Positions 1 through 10,526 of a DNA stretch of 64,000 nucleotides are shown here, piece by piece (positions within the stretch are counted from its first letter, which is position 1; each line of letters opens with the position of its first letter). Source of the stretch: Simmondsia chinensis. Taxonomy: Eukaryota > Streptophyta > Magnoliopsida > Caryophyllales > Simmondsiaceae. The DNA lies in NCBI GenBank assembly GCA_018398585.1, contig JAGTTD010000022.1, positions 2,631,501 through 2,695,500 on the forward strand. Reading direction: 5' to 3'. Position numbers and translations under genes: made by a program. A model generated the notes under the pieces. That model ran no database searches and had not been told where the DNA came from. It saw only the letters and a list, made by a program, of their open reading frames with translations.

Positions 1-870
1 TTGCCGCTAGATAACCCTCTTCATATTTCTTTAAGTCAATTTTTGAAATTTTAAGTGGAAGGTTCAATAATTCTTTTTACAATATTTAACAATTTTAATT
101 TGACTAAAATTCTCAACAAAATGTTAAAATTTTTAAAATTAAAATTTTGGAAAATGGTGCCCAAAAAAAATTTTAAGCAAAATTTTTTGAAATATTTAAA
201 ACTTAAATTATAAAAATGACCCCAGAATTAAAAGAGTAACTCCCCTTAATCTTATTTTTTAAATTAAAATTATATGAAATAGTCTTAAAAATAAGGAAAT
301 AACTGCCCATAATCTCATTTTTAAAATTAAAATTAATATCTCCTGGCCAAAGGGTTTGAACAGAGTTTTTATTGGTTAGACTTCCATTAGTATAATCCTT
401 TTATACCTTTTTAATATTTCAGGAAATAAAAAATAAAAAATTAACAAGGTTTTTTTTTCCCTAAAAAATTACATAAATTTTAGTGTAGCTTCAAAAAAAT
501 CACCTAAATATTCTACGTTTTTAATATCACACCGACACTTTTCAAAAATTTTCTATATGAAACCTTGATGTGACAGTGTTAAAATTCATTAATTTTTACT
601 GATGTAATATTTTATAAAAAAGAGAAAAATACTTAAAAAATTCAGATTAAAAACATCCAATATCCCGAAATTTGAGAAAATATTCTCGTTCAGTGAGAAG
701 GAAATTCTTTTCATAATTTCACGTTTTTTGAAAAATTTTGAAAACAAACTTTAGTTTATTTTCTAGAAGCAAAAGGAGCATGAAAAGTGTAATTGTTGCC
801 GTAAGAAGTCAGGAATCGGGTTCTGAAATTTATACGCTCAACATTTAAGGGAGAAAGAGTCCAAATTCTA
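1..870. other. AT-rich non-coding stretch
   Basis: I see no gene here. The sequence is rich in A and T runs and stop codons in all frames. Confidence 0.6.
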
Positions 871-1185
871 GGCCTCATTTGGTATGCAAAAATAGACGCA
901 GGAACTAAAAATTAATAAGAAGTACGAATTTTAACTCTTATTTGGTTAGCAGAATATAGGAAGTAAACAATTTTCAATTCTTTTGAAACTCAGAAGGTAA
1001 CTTATCTAGACCACTTAGGTAAGTTCTAATTCCTTTGTTTTAATTAGCCTCTGAAGGAAGTTCTATTTTTCATCTTGACAATCAAACATATTTTACTTAC
1101 TTTATGAAAGTTGACACAAGAATTAAATTTTTATAACATACAACTTTCCACATGAATTCAATTTATGTGGCAACCAAATGAGGCC
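871..1185. repeat. Tourist-like MITE, copy 1
   Basis: A 315-bp element starts GGCCTCATTTGG and ends CCAAATGAGGCC, so the ends are inverted repeats. It is flanked by CTA on both sides (868-870 and 1186-1188). A 3-bp duplication with GGCCTYGTTTGG-type ends fits the PIF/Harbinger (Tourist) class. Related copies lie at 22973, 25750 and 27379. It has no coding capacity; short frames across it are spurious. Confidence 0.8.
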
Positions 1186-2086
1186 CTATAGTCACATGAT
1201 CATAATTCATTTTGAAAAAATCGGTAATGTCTTCAGGGATGTCCCTCGAACCTGTGATCTTTGGGTTGGCATATTGCAACCCTTATCACAAGGCTCAATT
1301 GGAGAAGGACTAATGATCATAATTCATTTGCTACACATAGGTTCGCTTTGTTTGCGAGAAAAATTAGACTCCATAAATTAATTTTTCAATTTCTCTTATT
1401 TGTCATGCATGTTTTGAGAAATTATATCAACATTTTATATAAATATCAGTCATTTTCTTAGAAAAATTTATCAAAATTCAACATAAGATACCATGGTTAC
1501 TCGTTGATATCGAAATATTAGAGTATCTAAATAATAAATGATAAAGACTGAGAATATTTAAATGATAATTTCTCTGTATTCAATTGTATGTCTAATATAT
1601 AAGACATAATATATTAGCTTATTTAAAATAATTATTTAACATTTAGTTTTTATAATTCAATTATCATGTATCATATATTATTTTATATAAAATTAGGCAA
1701 ATTTGGACTTCAATTCGCAATAATTATAGAAAGGCATCACCTTTGAAGACCATAGGAAGCTTATTGTAGAAGTCCTCCATTGATTCTCATTGCAATTCTA
1801 CTTTATTCTTTTTCAGGTTTTTACTAAAAGTTCATAAATTATAAGTGTGATTTTAAATAATTCAAAATTTTTTTTTTTCCAATTTCACGTCAAAAATTTT
1901 AAAATTTTTTTAATGTCACATCTTAATTTGACGCCGTTAACATTTCCTTTTTTTTTTTTTTTTTTTTTTTGATGTGATACTTTAAGTATTTGGAAAAATT
2001 CAAAATATTTTAGAAAATACTTCAAATATTTATTAAAATTTTATAAATTTAAAAAATATTTAATTTTTAAAAACACATTTTATATA
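1186..2086. other. AT-rich non-coding stretch
   Basis: No gene seen. It contains a long T-run around 1949-1971. Confidence 0.55.
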
Positions 2087-2583
2087 GGGTTATTTATGCC
2101 AAAGGTCCATGTGCTTTATCCATTATGTCAATTTAGTCTATGTACTTTTAATTGTGCCAATTTAGTCCCTATACAATTCAAAATGTGCCAATTTTGTTCT
2201 TTTGATAAAAAAAATTTATGTTAACTTTTTCATAAAATTTTTAATGGCACGGCCACGAATTGTGTTAAATTTGGTCCCAATACAATTTAAAATGTGCCAA
2301 TTTGGTCCTTCTGATAAAAAAATTATGTTGAGTTTTTAATAAAATTTTTAATGGTTCGGCCACAAATTGGGTTAAATTGAGTAAACTAATGAATTTATAA
2401 TAAGTTACTTACATCTAATATAATTTATAATTCAAAATTAAGTGATTAACATAATTTAAATTTAACCAAAGGACTAAATTGACACATTTTGAATTATTCG
2501 GGGACTAAATGGACACAATTAAAAGTATAAAGATCAAATTGATGCAATGGGCAAAGTACAGAAAATTTTGGCATAAATAACCC
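2087..2583. repeat. Long-TIR MITE (GGGTTATTTATGCC family), copy 1
   Basis: The first bases GGGTTATTTATGCC are mirrored at the end by GGCATAAATAACCC, and the inverted similarity continues inwards for roughly 80-90 bp (paired motifs such as 'aatttagtcc' and 'ggactaaat'). There is no ORF. Long inverted ends suggest a Mutator-like MITE, but I could not find a clear 8-10 bp duplication. A degraded relative is at about 34895-35285. Confidence 0.7.
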
Positions 2584-2754
2584 AAAATTATATTAGATAT
2601 TTTAAATAAATTGAGTTATACTTGGTGTTTGAGTTCATATGTACCTGAAACGCAACGCTTCGTCTAACAAATGCAAATGGCGTCACAATAAGGGCATGTT
2701 TAAAGTATATTTAAATATTTAATATATTTTTTAAATATTTAAAATAAATTTTAA

Positions 2755-2786
2755 TACAATAACAACAACAGTCTCAGTGCCTTGAG
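2755..2786 (-). repeat. Probable SINE 3'-end scrap
   Basis: The stretch reads as AACAACAACA followed by gtctcagtgccttgagg. That is the complement of the GGGCACTGGGT...TTGTTGTTG end shared by the SINEs in this window. It is too short to be sure. Confidence 0.4.
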
Positions 2787-2886
2787 GTAATTTGTTTTTT
2801 CGCACTCTTTAAAAAAATTTGTTAGCGGTAATTTGTTCGTCATCCACCTAATTACTCCAAAGTTTTCATAAGCCCTTTTCAATAAT

Positions 2887-3455
2887 GGTTATTAAAATCC
2901 CGATACAAATCTTAGAATCTTACGATTCTACGATTCTACAATTTTCGACCGATCTGAATCTTTAGTAGAATCTTAATTTTGTAGAATCTTACGATTCATT
3001 GATATTACATGAAACTAGCAGAGAGAATCGTAATACGATTTTACGATTCTACCGATCTGATATCTATTCTACCAATATATACCAATAAAAAGTTAAAATC
3101 TAAAATCAAGCGTATATTATAAATGGGCTTACTTTTTTAGAAGTAAAAGAAAGTTAATTAAGTGTTATATACTTTCAAAAAACATAAATTAAGTTTAGTT
3201 TTATGTTTTAACCTTAATATAAAGTTCGATTAGCAATATCTATCTTAAAAGCTGTCATAATTGTTGTAGCATAAAATGACACATCTATGTTGCATGATAA
3301 TATTTTATCATACTTGATTATATTTCTTATATATCCATATAAGTAAAAGTTTATTAATAATTGTTTGAAGTATATAACTGATATTAATACAAATATACAT
3401 TTAGTAGAATCTTACGATTCTTGATTTGATTCTACGATTCTGATTTTAACAATCT
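2887..3455. repeat. MITE rich in AATCTTACGATTCT palindromes
   Basis: Palindromic units of the type AGAATCTTACGATTCT occur several times at both ends (about 2910-2950, 2985-3050 and 3405-3445). The outermost parts 'ggttattaaaatc' and 'gattttaacaatc' form an inverted pair. There is no ORF. This looks like a decayed non-autonomous DNA transposon; the class is not clear. Confidence 0.5.
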
Positions 3456-3635
3456 TGTTTTTAATCTGATTAGGTAAATCTTGCCCAAATAGCAGAAAAT
3501 TATATCTGAACCAAATATAACCCAAATCTTATCAGTATTTAATTTTAAGGCAATAAAAATATCCCAATACAAATTTTTTTTTTTTTTGTAACTATCGTAA
3601 AATCTCAAAAGGAGCAAAACAAGCATGACAAGCTT

Positions 3636-3765
3636 TGAACTAACTTGGCTTATTTAAGCTCATTTAGCATTGACTTAACCTCGTTTAGGCTCATTTTAAG
3701 CTCGGACTCTTCTTGCCGATGCTTTAGCTTGGCTCATTGAGACACATTTATGATCGTAATTTAAT
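3636..3765. repeat. Decayed AGCTC-rich repeat
   Basis: Repeated phrases such as 'tttaagctca', 'aagctcgg' and 'ttggctcattgag' resemble the longer AGCTCGA-rich blocks at 31290-31830 and 62740-63270. Confidence 0.4.
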
Positions 3766-4224
3766 ACCAATTTGTGTCAATTATGCTCGTCAAGCCATGC
3801 ATACCACTAACTATCACTGAACCAACTATTCCAAAATTTTGAATTCATAGTTGGCGGCCCAAGAGTGGTTTTATACTATATATACGTCCCCTCGTGTAAA
3901 TGTCCATTGGTTTTGAAGTGTAGATAATGCACAGATCTATTTCATAAACTATACCAGAATTATACTAAGATTAAGGCTTCGTTTGTTTTGGCGGAAAAGT
4001 AGAATCTATGAACTGATTTTTCTTTCAAAAAGGTTTTTCTAGGAAATTAAAATCCGAATGGGGTTTTCCGTTATTTGTTTCAAAGACAAATTTAATTCCG
4101 CATTGTGATGTCTTCTTATATGTTTTAAAAAGAAAATATTTTTCACAAATTATTTTACAGCTTGTTATAGGACAACATAATAATACTACATATATGAAAA
4201 GTAACATAAACATAAAATAAATTA
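3766..4224. other. Non-coding stretch, no recognisable element
   Basis: I see no gene. A phrase at 3975 ('ggcttcgtttgttttgg') resembles a MITE end, but I could not find its partner. Confidence 0.4.
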
Positions 4225-4705
4225 ACTATTAAAGCTCCATAAATCAAAAAAATTGTCTCTTACGTATTCTAAAATTTGCGCATTTATCATCTAAATACCC
4301 AGTTATTTTAATATATACAATGAGATAGCCTAAGATTAGAAATTTTATCACTTGCATATAAACTGTGTTAAAATCTGGTGAATTTTTATTAAAATTCAGC
4401 TAATTCTTCCCGGAAACTATAATGTATGGTGGCCATATTACCAAAAGATTGTCCACATTTTGACAAAAATTACTTATATATTATAAAAAAAATTGTGTCA
4501 TATTAGCATTTTCAGACAAAAGAAATTATCACATTATGATAGAGGATACATATAGACTTTTGTTTCATTCAAAGTCTACTAAAATTTGGCAAAAGATACA
4601 TGGTTCATGATAAAAATTTTAAACTTTAGAGTACATTGTATTGAAATTGCATGGTACCTATGTAATAAATGCTAAAATATTAGGGCATATGGACAATTTT
4701 CCTAT
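4225..4705. repeat. Long-TIR AT-rich MITE (TTATCACTTAGGTACC family), copy 1
   Basis: The left part has 'tttatcatctaaatac' and 'ttttaatatatacaatgag'. The right part has the inverted forms 'gtacattgtattgaaat' and 'ggtacctatgtaataaatgc'. Relatives with the same inverted ends lie at 31858-32450, 33822-34375 and 47000-47512. Non-coding. Confidence 0.65.
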
Positions 4706-4728
4706 ATAATATTATATAGCAATTCAAC

Positions 4729-5316
4729 CTTCAAGTGTTCTTTAAAGATATGCCTCCTGGTAGCAGTGGGAAGAGAAGGCCTGAGAAAGTGACCAAAGCC
4801 AAAGGGAAGAAAAAGACTCGAAACAAGAATAAGAAATGCTTCACAGCTGAGCAACTGCTCAAGGGGAAACGCACTTGGGAGACCGGAAAGTTGTTTGGGT
4901 TGAGTTTTCATGAGGATGAATCCCTTATGATTGAGCACTTTGCTGAAATGGACTAAGGTTTGGATTCGTTTGTGCTGTTCTCCCTCAGTTCTTTGTTTCT
5001 GGTCTCTTCTTCTTGCTCTTTCCAGCTCCGTTTTCTGGTCAAGATCTGTTGCGCCTTTTTCTCCAGCTTTTGGTTTTGCTTCTTGTCCATGCTTTTCTTT
5101 GTTGCCCCTGGGTCTCCTTTTTCGAGTTGTGTTGTTTTGTTGGTTTTGTTTACTGTTTTGTTTGTTTTTTGCCCTGTTTGTTTCTGTTGCCCCTCCCCCA
5201 TTTGTCTTTTCTCTGTTTTGTTTTGCCTGGTCCGTCTCCGTCTTTCGGAGTTGTTTGGGCTCGCTTTGTTGAGGCCAGGTGTTGTCCTTCAGCTTTGCCG
5301 ATATTTATTGGAAAAG
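4729..5316 (+). mobile_element. Truncated half-LINE: ORF1 C-terminus joined directly to a LINE 3' tail
   Basis: The insertion is bounded by an 11-bp duplication, agcaattcaac, at 4718-4728 and 5317-5327. It starts inside a LINE ORF1 reading frame, runs through the ORF1 stop at 4954-4956, and then passes straight into a T- and G-rich 3' region of about 350 bp ending in gccgatatttattggaaaaga. There is no endonuclease or reverse transcriptase sequence between ORF1 and the tail. The same ORF1-to-tail junction occurs at 28701-29301, 37791-38497, 8590-9053 and 11771-18315, so it is a repeated structure. Mobilisation would need LINE enzymes in trans (inference). Confidence 0.75.
4735..4956 (+). pseudogene. 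LINE ORF1 C-terminal fragment
   Basis: About 73 codons are open to a TAA stop. The peptide opens with VFFKDMPPG, has a Lys/Arg-rich middle (KKKTRNKNKK), and ends with WETGKLFGLSFHEDESLMI. This W-x2-GK-x2-GLSF-x2-DE pattern is the usual last segment of plant L1 ORF1 proteins, which bind RNA and coat the LINE transcript. It continues in frame upstream only to the insertion boundary. A matching block is encoded on the minus strand at 29120-29300 and 38135-38380. It is a 5'-truncated copy, not an independent gene. Confidence 0.7.
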
Positions 5317-5330
5317 AGCAATTCAACTTG

Positions 5331-6170
5331 ATTAAAATTATTTTTCTTTGTTTTACTTTTTTCCAAACGGCAAGCGAACTGATATATATAAAGAACCAAA
5401 CACATATTACACCCACACCATCAACAGATACAGACACCAAACACCAACAAAAGCTAACCCACCAGAACTAAAACTGATCCACCACTCCTACAAAGTCATT
5501 GATGAAACAAGAAATTATACCGGCACCAAACTATAGAAATAATCAGTCTGTAAGAACATCTTCACTTCTCTTCTTACCTTGCAAAATTCTCCTATTATGC
5601 TCCATCCAGAGATTGAAGACAGTCGCTGCCACCACAATCTGTTTGGCCGCACTATACTTCTTAAGATCACGAACATGGCTCCCAAACCAATTCTTGGCTT
5701 CACGCAACCCACAAACTTCTGGAAATTCAAAAGCCTTCGCCACCTGCGACCAAATACGGAATGAAAAACCGCAATTGAAAAAGAGATGATCAAAGTAAAT
5801 CACCTTCAACTTCACAGAGATAGCAACGATTTGGAATAGATATACCCTTCCTCCGAAGCCGATCTTGAGTAAGTAAACCATTAGATAATCCTCTTCACAG
5901 ACAAAAGGCATGCTTCGGAATCGGAAATCTCCAAATGGTGTGCTTCCAGAGCCACGCATCACCTCTGGTACGCAGGACATCGTACGCTGCAACCACCGAG
6001 AACTGAGAACCCGCAGAACACTGATCCAGCCCTGCATTAGCTATCATAGCATTCCCGAAGACCCCAATCCAAACATCTCAGCATTTAAGAAGAGCCTTCC
6101 AAAATGCCAAGTCATTAACTCTACTCTGAACATCCCAAACTGTTGCAACTATAACAAAGTAACATTCAAG
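5331..6170 (-). pseudogene. LINE ORF2 C-terminal fragment (zf-RVT region), broken
   Basis: Read on the minus strand, frames around 6165-5543 encode the region after reverse transcriptase in plant LINE ORF2: a segment with FSVVAAYDVLRTR, then WLWKHTIWRFPIPKHAF, a cysteine pair (RCYLCEVEGD), HLFFNCGFS, and W-rich text ending in NLWMEHNRRIL. This matches the zf-RVT (reverse transcriptase zinc-binding) domain. Frames change at least once and there are in-frame stops, one at the expected Trp of the CLWRGL-type motif. The 3' part (5540-5331) is non-coding, tail-like sequence. The catalytic RT and endonuclease are absent, so this is a dead 5'-truncated insertion. Confidence 0.8.
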
Positions 6171-6535
6171 CTGCTTTTAATTATTCGGTCCAATTATTGT
6201 CCGATGCTGTGACGTTAAATGTCTACGGTCCAATCTGGTTTATTTCGATTCGATCTAGATTCTCATGATGATTACTACGAAAGGTTTTTGCGCTACTTAG
6301 AATCATGACTTCCCCCGTTTTGAAAGGGAAGTCATTTTCCTTCATTTGACTCCATAAGCAAAACGTGTACCAAACAATAGAAAAGGGAAAAACCACTTCT
6401 TAGAATGTGATTTTTTCCCTAAACAAATAGAGCCTAAAAGTCATTGTTAAGATTTAAAGTCGTGAAAACATATATATATATATAGAGTCGTGGCCGCTCA
6501 GTCATCAAGTATTGTTGCGATCCATAGAAAAGCTC
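6171..6535. other. Non-coding stretch with MITE-like ends
   Basis: No gene seen. The segment 6270-6440 carries 'gaatcatgacttcccc' and 'aagtcattttcc', and ends 'aaacaaatagagcct', which looks like part of a hAT-type MITE. A short TA microsatellite is at 6468-6484. Confidence 0.4.
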
Positions 6536-6550
6536 ATACTATATTTGGAC

Positions 6551-6641
6551 TGGGCTTTAGAAACAAAGATATCCGAGGTTCTTAATGGGCCTAGGAAGCC
6601 CAATGGGACCTTTCTATTGGATTCAGTTGTTTCCCAGCCCA
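6551..6641. promoter_or_regulatory. Cluster of TGGGCY (Site II) motifs
   Basis: TGGGCT at 6551, TGGGCC at 6586, AGCCCA at 6597 and AGCCCA at 6636 fall within 91 bp. Site II motifs (TGGGCY) are bound by TCP factors upstream of many plant housekeeping genes. A TATATAT at 6975 followed by a CT-rich stretch (7020-7060) gives a promoter-like order, but I find no coding sequence behind it. Low confidence that this drives anything. Confidence 0.3.
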
Positions 6642-7139
6642 ACTACAAGTTGTTTGTGCAGTGCAGAAAATACTTTTTATTTATATGAAAATCTAATAAC
6701 GTAAAATTTTTTATCTAGACATGTTTTGAGTTAAAATACAAATTAATTACATTAAAATTATTGCCATCATAATTGCAGCCATATGCAAGATTCAAAAAAT
6801 AATACTTATCCCCGCGGTCACCCATTTACCCAGCAATTGTTATGTTGTGTCTCGAATTTAAGTCTCAATTTTGAAGTGAAAGTCGGTGATGGAGCGGAGA
6901 GAACATACTCTTTGAGCTATGATCCAGAGCAAGTCGGGCTGGAAAGCAACTACAGTTTTCCTTTTGTGCCTCCATATATATTCGTTTAGTGTTTTCTCTG
7001 CAAGTTTCAGTGCCATTATATTCTTCTCTCTTCTTCTCTTCTCTTCCCTTCTCCTTTTAGCTCAGATGAGGCTTTAGCATATAAATCAAACCTAATTCCT
7101 AGCGACAACAAGCCCAAGAGGAAATCCCTAAAAAAGCAA

Positions 7140-7312
7140 CACTCCCAGTGCCCCAAGGGTACCTTAAAGGGAGGCTGTTTCCGAGAATCTTCAACTTGAG
7201 GGGTGCAACAAGAGGACTTCCCAGGAGGTGACCCATCTTGGTACTACTCTCGCCCAAGCACGCTGAACTTCAGAGTTCTAATGAGATCCGGTTCTTACGT
7301 GTTGGTACCCTC
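7140..7312 (-). mobile_element. 5S rRNA-headed SINE, internally deleted
   Basis: On the minus strand the head matches plant 5S rRNA in order: the GGATC...AGAACTC region, AGC(G)TGCTTGGGCGAGAGTAGTACC, GATGGGTCACCTCC-like text, and GGGAAGTCCTC. It is followed by the spacer ctcggaaacagcctccc and the end ggcactgggagtgttgc. The block GAAGGCTGCGTACATC...CGGGAGC found in other copies is missing. The 5S part contains the intragenic RNA polymerase III promoter elements. No clear target duplication seen. Confidence 0.75.
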
Positions 7313-7796
7313 ATGATATAAATTAAGAGTTTGAGAGAGAGCAGTCAATATCAAAATGGCTAATATACCCAAAAAAACCAATATTTGAGAATCACAGATG
7401 TACGTCTAGTGACAAAAAGTTACCGCACATAGGTAGTACAAGAGGGATTAACGTACAAATACAATGAGTCACTTGATCTAATGGTTGGGTGATTTTATTA
7501 TGGAACCGCACTTGGCCTTCCATAGTGATCTCACTACACCCAACCAAAGTTAGCGTTAAAAAAATTGACATGATATCGACACAAATTAGAACTTTTGGCT
7601 AGTAAAAATGTTAGTCCTCACCTTGATCAGTAAATGCTATTGAGATTCGAGCTCACGACATCTTGATTAATAAAGTTTTAACATCATATTAATGAACTAG
7701 CTATTTGTAATGCTCATGCAGACAACTCAAAGCTTACGAATAGATTTATATTCTTAAATTTTGATCGCTCTTTTGTTTTATGATGTATTTTGGAGA
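7313..7796. other. Non-coding stretch
   Basis: No gene seen. The part at 7630-7690 ('gattcgagctcacgac...') resembles a common dispersed plant repeat with a tRNA B-box-like core, but no boundaries can be set. Confidence 0.4.
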
Positions 7797-8255
7797 GTTA
7801 TTTACACCATTAATCCCTTATCTTTTTAAACTTATTCAAATTAGTCCATCATTTTTTTATTTGTTCAAATTGGTCTATTGTCTTTATAATTTTGTTGAAA
7901 TTGGTCCCTCAACTTTTTAAGTTTGTTCAAATTAGTCCTTCATCTTTTCTTTTATTTAAAATAATCTCTTATATTTTATTTTTTTATGACAAATTAATCC
8001 CTCATATTGTGACCAAAATTAGGTAAAATTAAAGCGACAATGGACCAAGATTTTCTCAGGTTGGGGTCCTAGGAAACAGAAGGGGGAAGGCTGTGTACAT
8101 CCACTCCCCAGGCCCCGCTTAGGCGGGAGTCCTTAGGGTACTGGGACCATTGTTGTTGTTGTAATGGACTAATTTTGTCACAAAATAAAAATATAAAAGA
8201 CCAATCAATTTAAACAAAATTAGAAACACGAGGGACCAACGTTGTAAATAGGTTT
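7797..8255. repeat. MITE with long inverted ends, split by a SINE
   Basis: The left end 'gttatttacaccattaatccc' is mirrored by 'gagggaccaacgttgtaaata' at the right. Inner pairs such as 'caaattagtcc' and 'ggactaattttg' continue the symmetry. A truncated SINE (8058-8160) interrupts it. Non-coding. Confidence 0.6.
8058..8160 (+). mobile_element. 5'-truncated SINE (3' domain only)
   Basis: The sequence runs aggttggggtcctaggaaacag, then gaaggctgtgtacatcc, ccccgcttaggcgggag and a TTGTTGTTGTT end, the 3' domain of the 5S-SINEs. The 5S head is absent. Similar copies of a target (aatggaccaagattttctc at 8039-8057; aatggactaattttgtc at 8163-8179) flank it. Confidence 0.75.
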
Positions 8256-8589
8256 TATTAGAGGGAAAATGGTGAAGGAATAATAGTACAAATCATACAA
8301 TAAAGAGGCTGGAAATCTTAATTGAAAATGCTACAATTAAAAGTAAAGAAAAGATATAAACTTTTTGACTTTGGGGTCCTGTAAAAGAGATTATTATAAC
8401 AGTTTGCTGCAATCATGCACACACGCTTACATACATTTGTTCTTCTTTTTAGGTCAATTATATTTATTTCTTTCACTGATGGCCTGTGTGAAATTGCTGC
8501 AAAAAATTGTTTTTTTTTTTGAAGTATTTTTTTATAAAAGTATTTTCGTGAAAAGTGTTATGTCAGAGAAATAGTTTGTGTTCGGCTCA
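8256..8589. other. Non-coding stretch
   Basis: AT-rich, no gene seen. Confidence 0.5.
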
Positions 8590-9053
8590 ACTGATTAGAA
8601 AGTGGTTCTGATATGATGGTTTTCACTGCGACATGTATCATCTCTTTTACTCTATTGAAGTCGATGTTCCTGTTGGAGTTACCCGCAAGAAGAAGAAGTA
8701 TCACAAGAAGAAGTCAGCTAGTACTTTGTCCCCGGTCCAATCCATTTGGCATTTTGTGTTTCGGGAGTTGGTATAGGTGTGTTTTATTTTGCTTTTCGTG
8801 TTTTAGGGGTTAGTGTGGGTTTAAAAGTCTTAATTTTTGGGGTATGCTGTTGTACTTCAGAGGTTGGCGTGTTGGTAGGTATCTAGGGCTTCTGGATTCT
8901 ATTGTTCTATTTTATTTTGTTTATTGTTAAGTTGTTCTTCTATTGCCTTTTCGCTCTGCGTCGTTTTGTCCATGTTTCTCTTTGGGCTCTAATTTGTGTA
9001 AGTGTGTTTGCACCGTAATCCGAGCTTTCGCTCGATACTTATCGCAAAAAAAG
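8590..9053 (+). mobile_element. Truncated half-LINE: lysine-rich ORF1 end plus 3' tail
   Basis: One frame from about 8610 reads YDGFHCDMYHLFYSIE..., then KKKKYHKKKS, to a stop near 8774. The ORF1-only LINE at 11771-18315 has the same block (YDGLESDMHRLFCSLE... KKKKLQKKKS) at about 17780-17910. The sequence then runs directly into a 3' tail ending taatccgagctttcgctcgatacttatcgc and seven A's. No ORF2 lies in between. I could not define the target duplication. The terminal CGAGC/GCTCG hairpin is typical of the LINE tails here. Confidence 0.65.
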
Positions 9054-9264
9054 TTGAGTAACGAGCTAACTTAAATCTCAATCTCTAATTTCTCACAATT
9101 CTAATGTGAAATTTTTAGCAGAATCACATATAAAATCCGTAACGCTTTTCTATTAATCAAAAATATTTGCACTTTTTTATAATTGGACTCAACCTTTAAG
9201 TTTAACATCAACTTCAAAAAGGAGATGCCATGGATCCCACAACGTTTTTCCTTTTCACTTAAGT
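9054..9264. other. Non-coding stretch
   Basis: No gene seen. Confidence 0.5.
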
Positions 9265-9925
9265 TACAGTAAAAGTTGGGCAAGATGAACACAAAAGACA
9301 GACTTTGGAGGATAGGTATCATTCCAGAGGAAGCAAAATGGTGTCCTCTTTGTGACAAGGCCCCGAAGAGTGTGAATCACCTATTTCTAGGTTGCAAAGA
9401 AACTTGGAAGATATGGGCTTTATGTTATAAGTGGTGGGGTTTGAATTGGGCAGCACCTAACACCATCAAAGACCATTTCTTCCAATGGATCGCATTTAGA
9501 GTGGGTGGAAAATTTCAAAAGAAAGTGTGGATTACACTCTTCTTCGTCATTATATGGGAGATCTGGAATTCTAATGGGATCCGGTGCTTACAAAAGAGCA
9601 TGAATTTAGATAAATCAGAATTCTAAGTCAAAAACCTAACTGTTGTTAAAAGATGAAGATCCCGACATTGTAACCTCAATGGCCTTCGCTCAGATACGTG
9701 AGTGGCTGTTTTTGGATTAGGGCCTTTGATCTTTTCTTTTGATGGTTATTGGAGAGCTTCATCTAAATGCACTAAATTCTTTTCTCTCTTATACAACCGT
9801 CTCCGTCTCTATTTATAGACGAAGCTGCCGTATGTGCAATCACCCCCACGCCAATCTCAATCGTTGCCTTTTATCATTATATCAACGACTCAAATTCACT
9901 CCACAAAAAAAAAAAAAAAAAAAAA
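9265..9925 (+). pseudogene. LINE ORF2 C-terminal fragment (zf-RVT) with poly(A)
   Basis: Frame 9276-9626 reads GKMNTKDRLWR, then KWCPLCDKAPKSVNHLFLGC, a C-x2-C...H-x4-C zinc-binding pattern, then WKIWALCYKWWGLNW and FFVIIWEIW. This is the zf-RVT domain at the end of plant LINE ORF2, closely like the LINE at 15600-15900. After a stop at 9624 related text continues in other frames. A 21-base A-run (9905-9925) may be the insertion tail. RT and endonuclease are missing. An internal 23-base block (9565-9587) resembles 5S rRNA. Confidence 0.8.
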
Positions 9926-10245
9926 CCGCAAATCAACCCGCAAAGGTAACGACATGCGTCGTGCCAAACGACTCAAGATTGAGACACATGTAGCAAAACC
10001 TTAACACCACCTAGGGTCGATTGAAACATCACAGGAGGCGAGCACGGGCACATGCAAGAAAATGCGCGCTTTGGTTAAGGCCGAAATGAACAACGGCTAA
10101 CAACTTAGAAACCTGAAGAGACGCTTAGAAGGAGAAATTGCACATACCGAGTCCTAAAGAAAGGAACACGAAAAATAAGGGGAAAGGGAAGAGGGATTAA
10201 AAAAAAAAAAGAAAAAAAAAGCAAGAACATGTTGGGTATTCCCTC
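9926..10245. other. Non-coding stretch
   Basis: No gene recognised. A- and G-rich low-complexity sequence lies around 10195-10222. Confidence 0.5.
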
Positions 10246-10262
10246 CAACTTGGAGGAAGAAG

Positions 10263-10509
10263 GCAATATACAAACAACATACCCGGTGTCCTAAGGGCTC
10301 CTGCCTAAACAGGGTTTGGGGGGCAGATGTACGCAGCCTTTCCCCCTTCGGGGTATTACCTCTGAATAGAGGCTGTTTTTGAGTGCCCCCAACCTGAGGG
10401 TGAGGATTTCCCAGGAAGTCACCCATCCTGGTACTACTCTCACCCAAGCACGCTTAACTTCGGATTTCTAATGAAATCCGGTGATGGCATGTTGGTTCCT
10501 TCTTTGGTT
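10263..10509 (-). mobile_element. Full-length 5S rRNA-headed SINE
   Basis: It is bounded by an exact 17-bp duplication, caacttggaggaagaag (10246-10262 and 10510-10526). Minus-strand order: short leader, 5S head (ccatcaccggatttcatt, gttaagcgtgcttgggtgag, agtaccaggatgggtgac, tcctgggaaatcc), spacer ctcaggttgggggcactc, then ggaaggctgcgtacatctg, cctgtttaggcaggagc, ccttaggacaccgggtatgttg. The 5S head supplies an internal pol III promoter. The 3' domain is the conserved plant SINE ('Angio-domain'-like) end. The duplication proves insertion as a unit. Confidence 0.9.
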
Positions 10510-10526
10510 CAACTTGGAGGAAGAAG

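Noticed and set aside
3555..3625. Minus-strand LINE 3' end after the T-run
   Set aside because: 'gtaactatcgtaaaatctc' only loosely resembles the LINE terminus, and no duplication was found.
4931..5471. Overlapping open frames of 113-152 codons on both strands
   Set aside because: They lie in T/G-rich LINE 3' tail; the peptides are hydrophobic low-complexity strings (F, L, S, C, V) with no motif, as expected from pyrimidine-biased DNA.
7198..7312. A functional 5S rRNA gene
   Set aside because: The 5S similarity is diverged and fused to a SINE 3' domain, and other copies with target duplications show it moves as a retroelement.
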